NCBI GenBank assembly: GCA_030600745.1
Contig: JAUVLL010000206.1
Span: 1 to 6,148 of the forward strand
Reading direction: 5' to 3'
DNA: 6,148 nucleotides
Origin: Spirochaetaceae bacterium
GTDB lineage: Bacteria; Spirochaetota; Spirochaetia; B11-G9
The position numbers and the translations under genes are program-made. The notes under the pieces were generated by a model. It was not told the DNA's origin and ran no database searches. It saw nothing but the letters and a program-made list of their open reading frames with translations. How positions within the stretch are numbered: position 1 is the stretch's first letter; each line of letters opens with the position of its first letter. Shown piece by piece: positions 1-6,084 of the stretch.

Positions 1-709
1 ACCTGCACCAGTCCAGGGTGAAGGTGCAGGGGATGAAATAGCCGAACAAATTAAAAGAGTTAACAGATACAGACTGGGGGATGTAATTATTACAGGAAGG
101 GGAGGCGGATCACTGGAAGATCTTCTTCCTTTTTCTGAAGAATCGGTAGTAATGGCCATAGCAGAATCGGAAATACCTGTAATTTCCGCAGTCGGGCATG
201 AAATTGATATATCACTCTCTGATCTTGCTGCTGACTACAGAGCTCCAACTCCATCTGCTGCTGCAGAAGTAGTATCATCAAGCAGAGAAGAATTAATTAA
301 TAAGGTTCTGCTACTGAAAGACAGCATTGCTGAAAAACTGATAGAGAAAAAAGAGCGGATTACAATTCTTTTAAATCAGTTTACCCCGGACAATCTTGAA
401 CGAAATTTCAGACAGATTATACAGCCCCTTCTTTTAAGTCTGGATGATACAAAAGAAGAATCCATATCAATACTTAAGGATATTATCCTTAAGAAAAAAC
501 ACAAAATTGATCTTCTAAGAAGTGATCTTGAAAGTGCATCACCTATGGCTATCCTTAAAAGAGGCTTCGCTGTTATTACTGACAGTGAAACTGATAAACT
601 GATAAAATCTGCAAAAAAACTTATCCCGGGACAAATGATAAACATCCGCTTTGCAAAAAACAGTGCTTCCGCAGAAATAAAAGCTGGTCACCAAAGGAAT
701 GAAAAATGA
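1..709 (+). CDS. xseA: Exodeoxyribonuclease VII large subunit (3' part, start outside window)
   Basis: Catalytic subunit of exonuclease VII, which degrades single-stranded DNA from both ends into oligonucleotides in mismatch and damage repair. The frame (codons from base 2) is open through the left edge and gives 235 residues, so the methionine at 152 is internal, not the start. What is missing is the N-terminal OB-fold and the first part of the catalytic domain. Visible from the left edge: PAPVQGEGA, the glycine-rich GRGGGSLEDL (fragment residues 32-41), SAVGHEID (62-69) and RAPTPSAAAE (80-89), all hallmarks of the family. The conserved Arg, His and Asp of the catalytic core are therefore present. 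A Lys/Glu-rich helical, probably coiled-coil segment follows (about 95-185), the part that binds the small subunit. The C-terminal SPMAILKRGFAVIT signature is intact. The motif reads GHEID where most families have GHETD. The stop overlaps the xseB start (ATGA). Identity is certain. Confidence 0.97.
   Translation, partial: PAPVQGEGAGDEIAEQIKRVNRYRLGDVIITGRGGGSLEDLLPFSEESVVMAIAESEIPVISAVGHEIDISLSDLAADYRAPTPSAAAEVVSSSREELINKVLLLKDSIAEKLIEKKERITILLNQFTPDNLERNFRQIIQPLLLSLDDTKEESISILKDIILKKKHKIDLLRSDLESASPMAILKRGFAVITDSETDKLIKSAKKLIPGQMINIRFAKNSASAEIKAGHQRNEK
693..698 (+). promoter_or_regulatory. Ribosome binding site of xseB inside xseA
   Basis: AAAGGA lies seven bases before the xseB ATG at 706 and within the last codons of xseA. 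It supports the 706 start and coupled translation of the two subunits. Confidence 0.6.
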
Positions 710-939
710 AAAATTTCGAAGAAAGACTTATAAACCTCGAAGAGTTAAATGATAAAATGAGAAACGGGGATGTTGCCCTTGACGATGCAGTAAAGATATT
801 TGAAGAAGGAATTAAACTTGCAAAAGGACTTGAAAAAGATCTTGCAAAAATTGAAAGAAAAATTGAGATACTGGTTAATAAACCGGAAACAGACGATGAT
901 AAACCTAATCTGGAATTATTTGACGGGATAGACAGTTAA
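706..939 (+). CDS. xseB: Exodeoxyribonuclease VII small subunit
   Basis: A 77-residue helical hairpin protein that binds the coiled coil of XseA to form exonuclease VII; several small subunits coat each large one. The sequence follows the family pattern: FEERLINLEELNDKMRNGD (residues 4-22), LDDAVKIFEEGIKLAK (25-40) and ERKIEILV (50-57), then an acidic tail DDDKPNLELFDGIDS. Length is normal for the family (about 70-85). The ATG overlaps the xseA stop by four bases, and AAAGGA seven bases upstream is a good ribosome binding site, so the pair is translationally coupled. The final codons lie in a short heptamer repeat (933-966). The next gene is convergent and begins its stop codon five bases later, so xseB closes its operon. 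Confidence 0.95.
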   Translation: MKNFEERLINLEELNDKMRNGDVALDDAVKIFEEGIKLAKGLEKDLAKIERKIEILVNKPETDDDKPNLELFDGIDS

Positions 940-966
940 CAGTATCAGTGATCAGTTAGCAGTGAA
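933..966. repeat. Degenerate heptamer tandem repeat (CAGTKAN) across the xseB/DUF192 junction
   Basis: Five consecutive units are readable on the plus strand: CAGTTAA (933-939), CAGTAT (940-945, one base short), CAGTGAT (946-952), CAGTTAG (953-959) and CAGTGAA (960-966). The first unit contains the xseB stop codon. On the minus strand the array encodes the last six residues (SLLTDH) and the TGA stop of the DUF192 protein. I see no other copy in the window. CAGTTAT/CAGTGAT-type short repeats occur between genes in several bacterial genomes, but no mobility function is claimed here. Confidence 0.6.
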
Positions 967-1382
967 GGGAGAGATATCTTATCACCTATTTTGGCACCGG
1001 ATCGCTGGAAAGAACCAAAAGGAAGCTCAAGAGCATATCTTACCGAATGGGTGGATTTTACAGGGGTCAGAGATTCAGGTTTCATTTGGTGAATTTCTTT
1101 AATAGTACCATCTTTAGCAACGAAGGCAATTGATAATGGAACGTAAGTATTCTTCATCCAGAAGCTGAGCTTTCGATCTTCCTTATAGATAAAAATCATC
1201 CCTTTATCTGATTCCAGTGATTCCCGGTACATGAGCCCGCGGGATTGTTCTTCCCGGGTTCGAGCCACTTCGATCTGGTAAACATCCTTTCCAACAGTTA
1301 CCGAAACCAGTTCTTCTTTTTCAGAACACCCTGTAAAAACCAGAATGATTACAGCTGTAATAATAAACAGGTATTTATTCAT
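945..1382 (-). CDS. DUF192 family lipoprotein
   Basis: A 145-residue DUF192 (COG1430) protein; function unknown, typically a small secreted or envelope-attached beta-rich domain. Residues 1-18 form a hydrophobic signal peptide ending in FTGC, giving a lipidated Cys19 by signal peptidase II; the Phe at -3 is a relaxed lipobox. The mature domain shows the family signature in order: RGLMYRESL (48-56), KGMIFIY (60-66), SFWMKNTYVPLSIAFV (73-88), ALELPFG (117-123) and KIGDKI (131-136). Ser lies at +2 after the Cys, so there is no Asp-type inner-membrane retention signal, if that rule applies here. The ATG overlaps the end of the big upstream lipoprotein gene by eight bases (ATGAATAA), with GGAGGGG ten bases upstream, which fixes the start and indicates translational coupling. 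The last six codons derive from a heptamer repeat, after the end of the conserved domain. Family assignment is strong; the biochemical role is not known. Confidence 0.93.
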   Translation of the reverse strand: MNKYLFIITAVIILVFTGCSEKEELVSVTVGKDVYQIEVARTREEQSRGLMYRESLESDKGMIFIYKEDRKLSFWMKNTYVPLSIAFVAKDGTIKEIHQMKPESLTPVKSTHSVRYALELPFGSFQRSGAKIGDKISLPSLLTDH

Positions 1383-4300
1383 CTTTGACCAGCCCCTCCA
1401 TTCTCCTTAAAGCAAGAGTATAGGAACTATCGTACTGACTGGAAATACTTTGGGGCTTCTCCACCTTTTTATAGTAAAAAAGTGCAGATCTCAGCATACC
1501 GTATTCTTCTGCTATACGCCCGAGAACATACCAGTCATCAGAGGATGGCTGGCTTGATCCGGATAAAGCCATAACCCTGTTTAGAGTATTACGGGCCTCT
1601 TCACAACGTCCGAACTCAGCATACAGTGCAGCAAGGGTATGGAGAATAGCAGTATTATTATTGTTGGACATATTTACAGCCTTTCTTGCATATTCAAGTG
1701 CTTCTTCATCAACTACCGGTTTAAAAAGATACATCCAGGCTACGGCATTGTAAAACCGGGCTGTTAATCTGTTTTTATCTTTCAGGTCCTGAAAAATTCT
1801 ATCTACGGAATCAAAATCAAGTCTTGAAAAATAGCTGTTTATCAGCATATCTATTGCTGTATCATCTTCATCATCCTCTTGCAGCCTCTCCAGTGCAAGA
1901 GTATCAAGCTCATTAAACCGTCCAATATCGAACAGCGCCCGCAATAATACTGACCAGGCAAAATCTGATTCAGGATATTTATCATAAAGCCAGGAAGCGG
2001 TTTTGTACTGTTCCTCAAAATCTTCTCCAGTCTGATATGCAAAATAGAGAGCATAATAGAACTTGTCGGGAGTAAAAATATTATCATCCATCACAAGGCT
2101 GGATTCCATAACAGAAACAGCTTTACCGAACAGCATTTTGTCTATAGCAAGTACTGATACTGCTGCAAGTTCCATGGCTTTTATATTCGATTTATCATTA
2201 CCCCTTTTTTTCCAAAAGCCCTGTATTGGATGTCCATAGAGAGGTTCGTCTCCCTCTCTGACAAATGAGCTGTAATCCTTGATAAACCAGTCCAACCAGT
2301 CTGATGCAGACCTCAGCTTCCCGGAATCAAGATATTCAAGGACTACACTTCCGATGGGTGTTCTAAAACTGTCTGTTGCTGCAATTTTTAAATCAGAGCC
2401 TGTTTTTTTTATATAAAAATTGGAATCCAGGTTTGTTCCCAGACCTGTTTGAATAAGCTTTAAATGATATCCCCCATCTGCATCTTGTCGGACCTGGAAT
2501 TTAATATCTGATAACATCAAATCCAGAATAACTTCCATGGGCAGTCCCGCCGATATGCTTTCGTTTCGTAAAGACCACCATTCGGAATGAAAATTATTAT
2601 TATTATCTCTGTTTATAGCCCTGTCGAATAAATCTGCAGTCATAATTTCTTTCAGACCCTTAAAATCAGAACCATTGGACATATAAAGGGCTGTATAAAA
2701 TTTCTTTACCAGAGCCTCAGGATCATCAGGATTGTATACAATTTCTTCAAACAGAACAGTCCGGGCAAGAACACCGGCTCTGGATTCCAGAGACATTGCA
2801 TCCGGTGATCCTTTTGCAGCCTCCTTAAGCAGCATAGAAGCTGAAGTATAATCCCTTATATGAATAAGCAGTTCCCCTGCACTGGAAAGAATATGCCTTT
2901 TATCAACGGCATCTCCTGTTTTAGACGCTTCCCCAAAAGCAGCATCAAATTCACCTGCTGCAGCATAGGCTGCAACCTTGTACAGAGTAACTGTCTTCTG
3001 ATTTTCAAGTTTTCCAAGAGCAGTTTCCAATTCATCCCAGGCTTCGAGATAAAGAAGATCTGTTATAACATTTATATCCATTCCTTTATCAGCAAGCTTA
3101 TCACCAATCTGCTTATAGGTTTCAATAGCCTCCCGCAGGTTTCCGCTACTGTAGCGAAGCCCATTTTCATCATACTCCATAAGAATTGCCAGATTTGCAA
3201 AATTCGACCACTCGTCAGCATCTATTTCTACAGCCTTCCTATAGGCTTCAATTGCCCCGGTCCTGTCATACCCAGGTCCAAAACGGACACCAAGTTCATC
3301 ATGCTGAAGAATCCAGGCAAGCTTACTAAATGCCTGTGCAGATTTATCATTTAGTTCAACAGCCCTTTCGGCTGCTGCTCTGGCATCAAGGCCCATTCCT
3401 GCCTTCAATAGTGCATCCGCCAGTCTTATTAAATGGATCTCTTTTCCCGGCTCACGGTCACTTATAGCTTTTAGATAATCAATAGAACCCCTGTAGTCCC
3501 CTTCTGCCAATAATTTTTCCCCAATATGATCAAATACTACAAGAATTGGATTTTCTTTGGAAAAACGAATAACTTCTTTTTTTGTTACCTCAAAATCTGC
3601 AGCAGAAATTAACCTTTGTCCCGAACTTAAAGTAAGGACTGCTTCCACAACGTCATCCGTTATTTTAAAATGCTTTTCTACAGTAATATCTCCAAGATTG
3701 ATAATTTCTGATTTCGGGAGTTCCCTCAAAGAAAATCCACCTGGAGGATTAATTGTATATCGGGTTTCAAAAGTAAACGGTTTGTAGAAATAGTAATCAT
3801 TTTTACGAATATCAGCATCTGTTTCTTCATTATCATTTTCTTCATTCTCTGAAAGAAAAATACCCGGAAGGTAATTTACAAGCTCTCCCTGCATTATGGC
3901 AACAATGGCCTGGGAATCTTCTGTTACGCCCCTGCCCGCACCTTCTATATTTAATTGAACATTAAAGTGTTCATCGAAATTCCCTGTATCACTGTACTTA
4001 AAACCTGTGTTCCTGCCAAAACGATAGGACCGTTTTATATATTCATCGATACCTGAATTTATATCATCTTCCTTCATGAACAGGTATCTGCTTCTGTGTG
4101 CACTGTCTTCAGCACCAAAGTAAGTTGTAGTCTCCAAAACATCTGAAAAGCCCGTATCATTCAAAGAATACCCGATATTTCTTACAGTTTTATTATCTGC
4201 CGCAGTAGAAACTGAAGTTTTTACAAGATCAGTTGTTGATGAAGACGCTATAAGTGCCCATCTGTTCTGATCGCTTAAAGGAAGATACCCATTAAAAGAA

Positions 4301-5514
4301 AATTCTGCTGTAGGATCTATCCAGAAGGGATCATCCCCTCCAACATAGACTATTGCATGATTAAACCCTCCAAGCCCGGGCAGAGAGGGATCAATATCTC
4401 TTGATGAACCGGCTCTTAGAAGTGCTACCCAGGCATCAAAACCTGCTTCCCTCATCATAGCAGTAACTATAACAGCCTTGTCCTTGCAGTCCCCAAAACC
4501 CCGTTCCAGTGTTACCTCAGGGATGGCGGGTATGATCGAACCGGTTCCAAGCTCCAGTCCGGTATATCTTATCTCTCTGTTCAACCACTGGGTAATACAT
4601 ACAGCAGTATCATGAGCATTATCCTTTGCCAGTGTCTTTAATTCATCACTAAAATCAGATGATCCAAGTTTTTCCTCAATTAAACCGGAATAGACTGATG
4701 CAATTTTATCCCAGGAAGTTCCAGTTGAAAATGCCAGAGAAACCCAGTGAGGATGGTCCGGAGGCAAACCGGATTCTATTTCTTCTGCAACCGGTACGAG
4801 GGGATACTCATAAGTATATGTGTCAACTCCATTTTTATTGGTAATTAGCGGTTTCAAATCCTCTTTGAGGGTAATTTTGAAATGAAATGGTAAATTCCCG
4901 GGTACTTCAATAATAACTCTGTTCATAGCAATAGGATTAGAGCCTTCAAAATACCACGATCTGGAAATACCGGTACCAAATTTCGGCACGGTATTTACCA
5001 CGATTGTTTCCTCTTCCACTATTGAACCAATGGTTACCCTGGGGAAGGGGGCCTGAAGCAGCTTTCTGTCGGAATAGACATTTGCAATATCACTGCTTTC
5101 TGTACTCTCAATTATATGGTCCTGGGTAAGAAAATATGAATTCCCGTCAGGGTTTGTAACTCTAACCCTGATTACGGGTCTCTCCTGGTTCCAGGGAGTC
5201 CAGGAAACCTGTGTGCTGGCCCAGTTATCAATTCCGCTTTGATCCAGAATTTTATAAACCCATTTATATTTTGCAATTAAACTTCCATCTTCTGCAAATG
5301 AAAAATGCCCTTCGGAAAGAAGTATACGTACTCCATGTTCACCTTCCATAACAAGGGTATCTGCAACTACAGCCATTTCTTCATAACTTGCTTCAAAAGG
5401 AGACTGCTCCCAGGGGAGAGTGCCTGTGCTTATTTGATTATTCTTTGGTACTGATGTACAGCTGAAAACAAATAATAACATGAGAATGGGCAGGATATAT
5501 TTATATAATCTCAT
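1375..5514 (-). CDS. Giant DUF3857 / transglutaminase-like / TPR lipoprotein
   Basis: A 1379-residue predicted lipoprotein. Residues 1-18 are a signal peptide ending VFSC, so Cys19 is lipidated. About 45-250 is a DUF3857 domain (WVYKILDQSGIDNW near 85; RVTNPDGNSYFL near 118). About 290-410 is a transglutaminase-like cysteine fold with its triad intact: Cys343 in FGDCKDKA, His386 in GGFNHAIVYV, Asp400 in FWIDPTAE. About 440-645 is a beta-rich region with an acidic linker (residues 556-569). TPR-type helical repeats fill about 660-915 (e.g. AIEAYRKAVEIDADEWSNFA) and about 1115-1370 (e.g. ALEYARKAVNMSNNNNTAIL). Between them, about 925-1060 is a non-TPR alpha/beta segment resembling an NTF2-like fold. 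The family combination is known in several phyla, but substrate and reaction are not; a protease, amidase or non-catalytic peptide-binding role are all possible. The ATG at 5514 has GGAG five bases upstream. It is the first gene of a two-gene operon with the DUF192 lipoprotein. Domain calls at the N-terminal half are firm; the boundaries and the 925-1060 call are inference. Confidence 0.93.
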   Translation of the reverse strand: MRLYKYILPILMLLFVFSCTSVPKNNQISTGTLPWEQSPFEASYEEMAVVADTLVMEGEHGVRILLSEGHFSFAEDGSLIAKYKWVYKILDQSGIDNWASTQVSWTPWNQERPVIRVRVTNPDGNSYFLTQDHIIESTESSDIANVYSDRKLLQAPFPRVTIGSIVEEETIVVNTVPKFGTGISRSWYFEGSNPIAMNRVIIEVPGNLPFHFKITLKEDLKPLITNKNGVDTYTYEYPLVPVAEEIESGLPPDHPHWVSLAFSTGTSWDKIASVYSGLIEEKLGSSDFSDELKTLAKDNAHDTAVCITQWLNREIRYTGLELGTGSIIPAIPEVTLERGFGDCKDKAVIVTAMMREAGFDAWVALLRAGSSRDIDPSLPGLGGFNHAIVYVGGDDPFWIDPTAEFSFNGYLPLSDQNRWALIASSSTTDLVKTSVSTAADNKTVRNIGYSLNDTGFSDVLETTTYFGAEDSAHRSRYLFMKEDDINSGIDEYIKRSYRFGRNTGFKYSDTGNFDEHFNVQLNIEGAGRGVTEDSQAIVAIMQGELVNYLPGIFLSENEENDNEETDADIRKNDYYFYKPFTFETRYTINPPGGFSLRELPKSEIINLGDITVEKHFKITDDVVEAVLTLSSGQRLISAADFEVTKKEVIRFSKENPILVVFDHIGEKLLAEGDYRGSIDYLKAISDREPGKEIHLIRLADALLKAGMGLDARAAAERAVELNDKSAQAFSKLAWILQHDELGVRFGPGYDRTGAIEAYRKAVEIDADEWSNFANLAILMEYDENGLRYSSGNLREAIETYKQIGDKLADKGMDINVITDLLYLEAWDELETALGKLENQKTVTLYKVAAYAAAGEFDAAFGEASKTGDAVDKRHILSSAGELLIHIRDYTSASMLLKEAAKGSPDAMSLESRAGVLARTVLFEEIVYNPDDPEALVKKFYTALYMSNGSDFKGLKEIMTADLFDRAINRDNNNNFHSEWWSLRNESISAGLPMEVILDLMLSDIKFQVRQDADGGYHLKLIQTGLGTNLDSNFYIKKTGSDLKIAATDSFRTPIGSVVLEYLDSGKLRSASDWLDWFIKDYSSFVREGDEPLYGHPIQGFWKKRGNDKSNIKAMELAAVSVLAIDKMLFGKAVSVMESSLVMDDNIFTPDKFYYALYFAYQTGEDFEEQYKTASWLYDKYPESDFAWSVLLRALFDIGRFNELDTLALERLQEDDEDDTAIDMLINSYFSRLDFDSVDRIFQDLKDKNRLTARFYNAVAWMYLFKPVVDEEALEYARKAVNMSNNNNTAILHTLAALYAEFGRCEEARNTLNRVMALSGSSQPSSDDWYVLGRIAEEYGMLRSALFYYKKVEKPQSISSQYDSSYTLALRRMEGLVKDE
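1393..1399 (-). promoter_or_regulatory. Ribosome binding site of the DUF192 gene inside the upstream CDS
   Basis: GGAGGGG on the minus strand, ten bases before the ATG at 1382. It lies in the codons for Met-Glu-Gly-Leu near the C-terminus of the large lipoprotein, so ribosomes finishing that gene pass directly over it. Confidence 0.6.
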
Positions 5515-5519
5515 TGTTG

Positions 5520-5523
5520 CTCC
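5520..5523 (-). promoter_or_regulatory. Ribosome binding site of the large lipoprotein gene
   Basis: GGAG on the minus strand, five bases before the ATG at 5514. Spacing is slightly short, but no better in-frame start lies upstream, and the following residues form a clean lipoprotein signal peptide. Confidence 0.5.
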
Positions 5524-5543
5524 ATGTTTAACTATAATTCAAA

Positions 5544-5563
5544 GGGCGCAATAAATTGCGCCC
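5544..5563. repeat. GC-rich perfect inverted repeat in the lipoprotein leader
   Basis: GGGCGCAAT and ATTGCGCCC are perfect 9-base arms around AA, in otherwise AT-rich DNA. It lies 30 bases before the start codon of the large lipoprotein gene. On the minus strand it is followed by TTTGAATT, too weak a T-tract for a confident terminator. If transcription starts upstream of it, the mRNA leader carries this hairpin near its 5' end, where it could protect the message or attenuate it. It could equally be a protein operator. Confidence 0.6.
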
Positions 5564-5577
5564 CAATCTGAATCAGA

Positions 5578-5607
5578 ATATTACATTTTTACGTAATAAA
5601 ATGTAAA
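5578..5607 (-). promoter_or_regulatory. Candidate promoter of the lipoprotein operon
   Basis: On the minus strand TTTACA (5607-5602, five of six matches to the -35 consensus) is separated by 18 bases from TAATAT (5583-5578, four of six matches to the -10 consensus). Predicted start of transcription is near 5571, giving a leader of about 57 bases that contains the hairpin at 5544-5563. In AT-rich DNA such matches arise by chance, so the call is tentative. Confidence 0.3.
5581..5606. repeat. AT-rich inverted repeat overlapping the candidate promoter
   Basis: TTACATTTT (5581-5589) and AAAATGTAA (5598-5606) are perfect 9-base arms around an 8-base centre; the 8-base palindrome TTACGTAA (5589-5596) sits in the middle, offset by one base. 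The arms fall between and over the candidate -35 and -10 boxes, the usual place for a repressor operator. I recognise no specific regulator consensus. Confidence 0.5.
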
Positions 5608-5631
5608 ACAGTGTTAGACAAAAATAACACT
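5605..5631 (-). terminator. Possible intrinsic terminator of the PIN toxin gene
   Basis: AGTGTTA (5610-5616) and TAACACT (5625-5631) form a perfect 7-base stem with an 8-base loop, about 40 bases past the toxin stop codon. On the minus strand the stem is followed by GTTTTACATTTT. The stem is AT-rich and therefore weak, but position and trailing T-rich stretch fit termination of the toxin transcript before the lipoprotein operon. Confidence 0.4.
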
Positions 5632-5671
5632 TTATTAGGCAAGAAACAAGAAATGTGAAGAAATAATGTGA

Positions 5672-6082
5672 TTATTGGAATGGATTTTCTACACAAATAC
5701 CGGAATAATACTGTCCGGCATTTAAATCTTCAGAATATATTACAGAGCAGTTTGCATATTCTGCATTACTTATAATACAGGAATCCCAGAACCCTATTTT
5801 GTAACTCTGCATCAATTCCACTGCACGTCTAATTATTTCGGGTGACTGTCTGACTACTTCGAAAGATTCCAGAAGCTTAAGCTGTCGCAATATAATTGAA
5901 TACTCCTGATGAAGCTTCTTTATGGCCACAAAAGTATATTCCTGCAGGACCTGGGTTGAAATAGTTGCATTTTTTGTTTTCATCAGTCCGGTTATTAATT
6001 CCAATGCCCTGTCCTGTTTTTTCTTATCTCTTTTATCATTGGCATATACAACAATATTTGTATCCAGAAATACTTTATCCAC
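5672..6082 (-). CDS. PIN-domain ribonuclease toxin (VapC-like)
   Basis: A 136-residue protein with the PIN nuclease fold, the toxin half of a type II toxin-antitoxin pair; family members cut RNA (tRNA, rRNA or mRNA) using Mg2+ or Mn2+. The acidic metal-binding set is complete: Asp7 with Asn9 in FLDTNIVVYAND, Glu48 in VLQEY, Asp100 in GFWDSCII, and Asp119 in IYSEDLNAGQ. Length is typical (about 125-145), so it looks intact and potentially active. The start is GTG at 6082, chosen because FLDTN must lie at the extreme N-terminus and because AGGA (within GGAGAGGA) sits eight bases upstream. The stop of the antitoxin gene is two bases before it, giving coupled translation. Specific RNA target cannot be read from sequence. 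Confidence 0.92.
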   Translation of the reverse strand: MDKVFLDTNIVVYANDKRDKKKQDRALELITGLMKTKNATISTQVLQEYTFVAIKKLHQEYSIILRQLKLLESFEVVRQSPEIIRRAVELMQSYKIGFWDSCIISNAEYANCSVIYSEDLNAGQYYSGICVENPFQ

Positions 6083-6084
6083 TG

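Noticed and set aside
152..154. Methionine at 152 as start of the first gene
   Set aside because: The frame continues upstream to the window edge with conserved XseA motifs (PVQGEGA, GRGGGSLEDL), so this Met is internal.
376..645. 89-codon minus-strand open frame within xseA
   Set aside because: Mirror of the helical XseA coding region; hydrophobic Ile/Ser-rich composition is what antisense of Lys/Asp/Glu-rich helices gives.
2403..2410. Run of eight T (eight A on the coding strand) as a possible phase-variable slippage site
   Set aside because: It simply encodes Ile-Lys-Lys in a frame that remains open, is short, and lies far from the start, unlike typical contingency loci.
2860..3354. 164-codon plus-strand open frame
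   Set aside because: Antisense to the TPR region of the large lipoprotein; the product is Cys/Ile/Phe-rich without recognisable motifs, and the opposite strand codes for clear TPRs.
5511..5525. Mini-ORF MEQQ before the large lipoprotein, its stop overlapping the real start (ATGA)
   Set aside because: Four codons with no Shine-Dalgarno of its own; its GGAG serves the main start at 5514. Coincidence is the simpler reading, although coupling cannot be excluded.
5544..5563. GC-rich hairpin as terminator of the PIN toxin
   Set aside because: The following minus-strand sequence TTTGAATT is a poor T-tract, and the hairpin at 5610-5631 is nearer to the toxin stop; kept as a leader or operator element instead.
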